From Selenomonadaceae bacterium (GTDB lineage Bacteria > Bacillota > Negativicutes > Selenomonadales > Selenomonadaceae), in the NCBI GenBank assembly GCA_017477125.1, contig JAFUXN010000083.1, positions 37,990 to 101,989 of the forward strand: a DNA stretch of 64,000 nt. Reading direction: 5' to 3'. The notes beneath the pieces are model-generated. The model worked only from the letters and a program-made list of their open reading frames with translations, searched no databases and had not been told where the DNA came from. Numbering within the stretch: the stretch's first letter is position 1; every line of letters begins with the position of its first letter. This document shows positions 60,425-64,000 of this stretch, piece after piece. Position numbers and translations under genes: made by a program.

Positions 60425-60904
60425 ATGAGAGAACTGTTAGAGCTGCTTGAGAAGAATGCGCGGCTGTCGACGTCGGAGCTTGCGGCGATCCTTCGTCGGA
60501 GCGAGTATGAGATCGAGAGCGACATTCAGAAATTGGAACGCGACAAAATTTTGCTGTCGTACAACGCGCTGATCAATTGGGAGAAGTTTGGCGACGACTC
60601 CGTGACGGCGGTGATCGAGATCAACTTGACGCCGCAACGCGAGGTCGGTTTCGATGCGATTGCCGAACGCATTTATCGCTTCGACGAAGTGAGCACGGTT
60701 TATCTGATGAGCGGGTCGTTCGATCTGATGGTGATCATCGAGGGCAAATCGTTGAAGGAGGTCGCCGATTTCGTTGCAACGCGCTTATCGACGATCGAGG
60801 GCGTGACGCAGACGCGGAGTCATTTTCTGTTGAAGGCGTACAAGAAGGACGGTATCATCATCGAAGATGAGGAGCACGATCACAGGCTGGTGATTTCGCC
60901 ATGA
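60425..60904 (+). CDS. Lrp/AsnC-family regulator
   Basis: A 159-residue regulator: winged helix (RLSTSELAAILRRSEYEIESDI, partly: LSTSELAAIL) and a C-terminal RAM ligand domain (VSTVYLMSGSFDLMVIIEG). GAGGAGG precedes ATG 60425. Its stop overlaps the aminotransferase start (ATGA). A regulator of this class next to an aminotransferase recalls alaR-alaT of Bacillus; it may control the partner gene in response to an amino acid (inference). Confidence 0.88.
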   Translation: MRELLELLEKNARLSTSELAAILRRSEYEIESDIQKLERDKILLSYNALINWEKFGDDSVTAVIEINLTPQREVGFDAIAERIYRFDEVSTVYLMSGSFDLMVIIEGKSLKEVADFVATRLSTIEGVTQTRSHFLLKAYKKDGIIIEDEEHDHRLVISP

Positions 60905-62076
60905 GCAATTGGAAGGAGCGTCTGTCGCCGTCGGTGAATGCGATCGCGCCGAGCGGGATCAGGAAATTCTTTGACATTGCGTCGAAGATGCAGGACGTGA
61001 TCTCGTTGGGCGTGGGCGAGCCGGATTTTGTCACGCCGTGGACGATACGCGAGAGTTGCGTTTACGGGCTCGAGCAGGGATATACGTCGTACACCGCCAA
61101 TCGCGGCATGCCCGAGTTGCGTCGAGAGATCGCGTTGCACTTCTTGAAACGGTATGCGCTCGATTACGATTACAACACCGAGGTGCTGGTGACGGTCGGG
61201 GTCTCTGAAGCGTTGGACTTGGCGTTGAGATCGATCCTGGCGCCGGGCGACGAGGTGTTGATCCCCGAACCGAGTTATGTATCTTATGCGGCGTGCACGA
61301 CGTTGGCGGGCGGAGTGCCGATCAGTGTGGCGGCGCGGATCGAAAACGAGTTCAGGATCACGCCGGAGGAGCTTGAGCCTCACGTTTCCGCGCGGACGAA
61401 AGCGATCTTGATCGGCTACCCGAACAATCCGACGGGCGCGATCATGGAGCGCGACGATCTGTTGAAGATAGCGGACTTCGCTCAACGGCATGATCTGATA
61501 GTGATCTCCGATGAGATTTACGGTGATCTGACGTACGGCGGGCGCGAGCATGTCTGTTTTGCGTCGCTGCCTAACATGCAGGAGCGGACGATCTTGCTCA
61601 ACGGATTTTCGAAGGCGTACGCGATGACGGGCTGGCGGATCGGTTATGCGTTGGGCAATCCCGACATCATTGCGGCGATGACCAAGATTCATCAGTACAC
61701 GATGCTTTGCGCGCCGATCACTGCACAGATCGCGGCGATAGAGGCGTTGCGTCATGGCGAGAAGTACATGAAGAAGATGGTCGGCGAATATGATCGACGG
61801 CGCCGATTGATCTATGACGGTTTGAAACAGATCGGGCTTGACGCGTTTGAACCGAAAGGCGCCTTCTACATCTTCCCCGACATTCGCTCGACGGGTTACA
61901 ACTCAACGGAGTTTGCGGAGAATCTGATCCAAGCCGAGCACGTGGCGTTGGTGCCGGGCAGTGCGTTCGGTGCGAGCGGCGAAGGATATGTCCGTTGCTC
62001 TTATGCGACGTCGATCACCAAGATATCAGAGGCGCTCAACCGCATAGAGAACTTCGTCAAGAAACATCGCCGTTGA
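60901..62076 (+). CDS. Class I/II aminotransferase
   Basis: A 391-residue PLP enzyme. Visible are SLGVGEPDFVTPW, YTANRGMPELR, the NNPTGA motif, ISDEIYGDLTY, the PLP lysine in NGFSKAYAMTGWRIGY and the Arg near the C-terminus (YVRCSYA). It is of the AspC/PatA/AlaT group and the amino donor cannot be fixed. Coupled to the Lrp-type regulator by a 4-base overlap; a tRNA gene follows. Confidence 0.9.
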   Translation: MSNWKERLSPSVNAIAPSGIRKFFDIASKMQDVISLGVGEPDFVTPWTIRESCVYGLEQGYTSYTANRGMPELRREIALHFLKRYALDYDYNTEVLVTVGVSEALDLALRSILAPGDEVLIPEPSYVSYAACTTLAGGVPISVAARIENEFRITPEELEPHVSARTKAILIGYPNNPTGAIMERDDLLKIADFAQRHDLIVISDEIYGDLTYGGREHVCFASLPNMQERTILLNGFSKAYAMTGWRIGYALGNPDIIAAMTKIHQYTMLCAPITAQIAAIEALRHGEKYMKKMVGEYDRRRRLIYDGLKQIGLDAFEPKGAFYIFPDIRSTGYNSTEFAENLIQAEHVALVPGSAFGASGEGYVRCSYATSITKISEALNRIENFVKKHRR

Positions 62077-62101
62077 CAAAAAAATTTTATTGATATATAC
62101 T
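62073..62101 (+). promoter_or_regulatory. Sigma70-type promoter for tRNA-Arg
   Basis: Consensus TTGACA (62073-62078), a 17-base spacer and TATACT (62096-62101), starting in the last codon of the aminotransferase gene. Very near consensus, as usual for stable RNA. Confidence 0.75.
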
Positions 62102-62117
62102 CAACCTCGATATGTGC

Positions 62118-62192
62118 GTGCCCGTAGTCCAGCGGATAGGACGTCGGCCTCCGGAGCCGGAAGCGTGGGTTCGATTCCCGCCGGGCGCACCA
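62118..62192 (+). tRNA. tRNA-Arg (anticodon CCG)
   Basis: A 75-base cloverleaf with CCA encoded. Acceptor stem GTGCCCG pairs with CGGGCGC (one G-T); D stem GTCC/GGAC; anticodon stem TCGGC/GCCGG around CTCCGGA, anticodon CCG; T arm has GTTCGATTC. It reads CGG, a codon used often here. Confidence 0.95.
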
Positions 62193-62212
62193 TTTTTTTT
62201 TGCCATCAAACA

Positions 62213-62234
62213 GCCGAGCGTCGGCATTTTTTTG
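62213..62234 (+). terminator. Intrinsic terminator after tRNA-Arg
   Basis: GCCGA, loop GCG, TCGGC, then A and seven T, about 20 bases past the tRNA end. Confidence 0.8.
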
Positions 62235-62335
62235 TGTTCAATAATTTATGCTTATGATGTTGCAGGAAAAAGTTTTTTGCATGAAGAATATTAGCGGCGG
62301 TCGATAAAATTTTTTTACGAGAGGAGTGGTAAACC

Positions 62336-63676
62336 ATGGAGATGTTCATCGGCTTCGTAGTGCTGTTATTGTGTTTGCTCATCGGCGTGCGGCACGGCGG
62401 CATCGGACTCGCCGTCATAAGCGGCATCGGACTCGTCATCTTTACATTCGTCTTCGGCTACAAGCCCGGCACTCCACCAATCGGCGTCATGCTGACGATT
62501 CTCGCGGTCGTCACGTGCGCGGGCTTCCTGCAGACCTCCGGCGGCTTGACGGTCATGCTCAAGTACGCGGAGAAGTTTTTGAGGAATAATCCCAAACAGA
62601 TCACGATCTTTGCGCCGCTCACGACATGGTTCCTGACGGTGCTCTGCGGAACGGGTCACGTCGTTTATACCATGTTCCCGATCATCTACGACATCGCCAT
62701 CAAGCAGAACATTCGCCCCGAACGTCCGATGGCGGTGGCGTCGGTCGCCTCGCAAGCGGGCATCTGCGCGTCGCCGGTGTCGGTCGCGATCGTTTCGATC
62801 GTCGGCTTCATGCACGGCGCGGGCTTTAATTATACCGTCCTTCAATTGTTGGCGGTCGCGATCCCTGCCACCGGTTTGGGCGTGTTCTTCGCGGCGCTGT
62901 GGAGCTACAAGCGCGGCAAGGAGCTCGCCGACGATCCCGAGTTCCAAAAGTTTATCAGCGATCCCGCCAACAAGGAATACGTCTACGGCGAATCGGAATC
63001 GCTCATGGATAAGGAACTGCCTCCCAGCTATTATCATGCGATGTATATCTTCTTCCTCGGCATCTTCGTCATTGCGATGCTCGGCAACTTCCCCGATCTC
63101 CTGCCGCACTTCCCTGACGCCAAGGGCGCGATGAAAGCGATCTCCATGACCGACGTGATCCAAATGGTCATGTTGATGGTCGCCGCAACGATCCTCGTCG
63201 TGTGCAAGGTCAAGGCGAAGGACGTCGGCAACAGCCAGGTTTTCAAATCGGGCATCGTGGCGTTGGTCTCGGTGTACGGTGTCGCTTGGATGGCGAACAC
63301 CTACTTCAGCGCGCACATGGCATTCTTGAAAGACTTCCTCGGCAATGCGGTCGCGACGTATCCTTGGGCTTATGCGGTGCTCGCCTTCTTGACCTCCAAG
63401 CTCGTCAACAGTCAGGCGGCGGCGATCGCGATCGTCTTCCCGATGGCATTGAGCGTGGGCATGGACCCCGTGCTGCTCATGTCATTCATCTCGGCGTGCT
63501 ACGGTTACTTCTTCCTGCCGACCTATCCGTCTGACCTCGCGTGTATCGGTTTCGACCGTTCGGGCACGACCAAGATCGGCAAATACATTCTCAATCACTC
63601 GTTTATGATACCGGGTCTGATCATCGTCATCAGCGGCTGCTGCGTCGGCTACGTCGTCGCTCACATCGTCCTCTGA
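62336..63676 (+). CDS. Anaerobic C4-dicarboxylate transporter (DcuA/DcuB family)
   Basis: A 446-residue inner-membrane carrier with about 10-12 hydrophobic segments: GVRHGGIGLAVISGIG, AGFLQTSGGL, LTVLCGTGHVVYTMFPI and SQAGICASPVSVAIVS are DcuA/B features. It exchanges fumarate or malate for succinate, fitting fumarate respiration in an anaerobe. GAGGAG is nine bases before ATG 62336. The inverted hairpin array follows directly. Confidence 0.9.
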   Translation: MEMFIGFVVLLLCLLIGVRHGGIGLAVISGIGLVIFTFVFGYKPGTPPIGVMLTILAVVTCAGFLQTSGGLTVMLKYAEKFLRNNPKQITIFAPLTTWFLTVLCGTGHVVYTMFPIIYDIAIKQNIRPERPMAVASVASQAGICASPVSVAIVSIVGFMHGAGFNYTVLQLLAVAIPATGLGVFFAALWSYKRGKELADDPEFQKFISDPANKEYVYGESESLMDKELPPSYYHAMYIFFLGIFVIAMLGNFPDLLPHFPDAKGAMKAISMTDVIQMVMLMVAATILVVCKVKAKDVGNSQVFKSGIVALVSVYGVAWMANTYFSAHMAFLKDFLGNAVATYPWAYAVLAFLTSKLVNSQAAAIAIVFPMALSVGMDPVLLMSFISACYGYFFLPTYPSDLACIGFDRSGTTKIGKYILNHSFMIPGLIIVISGCCVGYVVAHIVL

Positions 63677-63720
63677 TTGCTACGTTTGAAGAGGGCGACG
63701 GGTGAGGGTATCAATCAAAA

Positions 63721-64000
63721 GACGGGTGCCCGCCTCGGCATGCGGCGGCTCGCCCTTCTCCTGAACGGGAGCTCAACGGTTGAAGGCGGCGGTTAAAAGA
63801 CGGGCGCCCGCCGGCTCACGTGGCGGCTCGCCCTACTCCTGAATGGTAGTTCAACGGTTGAAGGGCGGCGGTTAAAAGACGGGCGCCCGCCTGCTCGCGT
63901 GGCGGCTCGCCCTACTCCTGAATGGTAGTTCAACGGTTGAAGGGCGGCGGTTAAAAGACGGGCGCCCGCCTGCTCGCGTGGCGGCTCGCCCTTCTCCTGA
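63721..64000. repeat. Inverted copy of the hairpin repeat array, continuing past the edge
   Basis: Units begin at 63721, 63799, 63878 and 63957 (period 78-79). Each has AAAAGACGGGCGCCCGCC, a short loop, GGCGGCTCGCCC, CTCCTGAA and a TCAACGGTTGAAGG segment. They are the reverse complement of the 5304-6302 family, again with the T-run on the strand opposite to the upstream gene (dcuA). The array is cut by the window end. Confidence 0.88.

Larger units (their letters stand above)
3945..61396. repeat. Dispersed palindrome TCCGCGCGGA, 18 exact copies
   Basis: Exact copies were read at 3945, 8221, 10389, 13034, 17850, 18971, 25416, 26628, 30753, 31205, 34134, 36134, 40457, 42391, 45410, 47846, 57095 and 61387. 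Near matches lie around 23970, 44760, 51265, 54860 and 57636. Only the first is intergenic (inside a terminator stem). The others lie in genes on both strands and in all three frames, giving L-R-A-E/D, S-A-R or P-R-G. The span covers the whole set; it is not one continuous repeat. Function unknown. Confidence 0.8.

Noticed and set aside
62118..63676. Integration of a mobile element at the tRNA-Arg gene
   Set aside because: No integrase follows, and no repeat of the tRNA 3' end was found downstream within the window.

Overview
The window looks like a GC-rich (roughly mid-50s percent by eye) anaerobic diderm Firmicute, most likely of the Negativicutes (Selenomonadales). This is inference from gene content. 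Firmicute traits are strong AGGAGG-type ribosome sites, trmK, tmcAL, sufU and the pyrH-frr-uppS-cdsA-dxr-rseP order. Outer-membrane traits are a TolC protein, a periplasmic adaptor, a heptosyltransferase-like GT9, a GmhA-like isomerase and LPS-type GT8/DUF4422 enzymes. Anaerobic traits are a 2-oxoacid:ferredoxin oxidoreductase and a Dcu-type C4-dicarboxylate carrier. There is one tRNA (Arg-CCG), no rRNA, no transposase and no CRISPR array. TTG start codons are common.

Layout: 1-3.9 kb, an Hsp70/actin-like ATPase between two unknown partners. 4.0-8.5 kb, recycling of SAM by-products (mtaD, ahcY) diverging from spermidine synthase, with a 1-kb array of about 13 hairpin repeats between mtaD and ahcY. 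8.5-13.2 kb, a membrane protein, a SIR2-like protein, a GmhA-like SIS protein whose C-terminal domain recurs as a separate small gene, a lone trpB and an unknown gene. 13.3-17.4 kb, korDAB...korC, split by a phase-variable FkbM-type gene. 17.4-21.2 kb, serC and a copper ATPase with a CopZ-like tail. 21.3-32.1 kb, minus strand: HNH nuclease, small gene, prfA and a suf operon (C-B-...-D-...-S-U) carrying HAD, P1 peptidase, a second FkbM gene and GT9. 32.1-39.4 kb, lgt, tatA, tolC, hybrid kinase, efflux adaptor, MATE. 39.4-47.1 kb, SnoaL-like, trmK, pilT, pilC, Fic fused to an NAD(P)-binding protein, tmcAL, and on the minus strand a C-S-lyase-family PLP enzyme and a P-loop kinase. 47.2-60.4 kb, gatC-gatA, esterase, Uma2, then pyrH-frr-uppS-cdsA-dxr, a lectin/GH43-like/GT8/DUF4422 block, and rseP. 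60.4-64 kb, Lrp regulator with aminotransferase, tRNA-Arg, Dcu carrier and a second repeat array running off the edge.

A recurring theme is that conserved operons (kor, suf, dxr-rseP) contain surface- or glycan-related cargo. Two such cargo genes are FkbM paralogs that each carry a long poly-G tract. One tract (G10) puts its gene out of frame and the other (G9) leaves its gene in frame, which is the signature of slipped-strand phase variation.

At the DNA level, the palindrome TCCGCGCGGA occurs 18 times, mostly inside genes and in all three reading frames (coding Leu-Arg-Ala-Glu, Ser-Ala-Arg or Pro-Arg-Gly). This implies selection on DNA rather than protein. The two arrays of ~78-bp hairpin repeats lie just after gene 3' ends with the same polarity relative to the upstream gene, and their T-runs are on the antisense strand. 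These two repeat families and the phase-variable pair are the strongest leads. No gene-free stretch longer than 300 bases exists apart from the two arrays.
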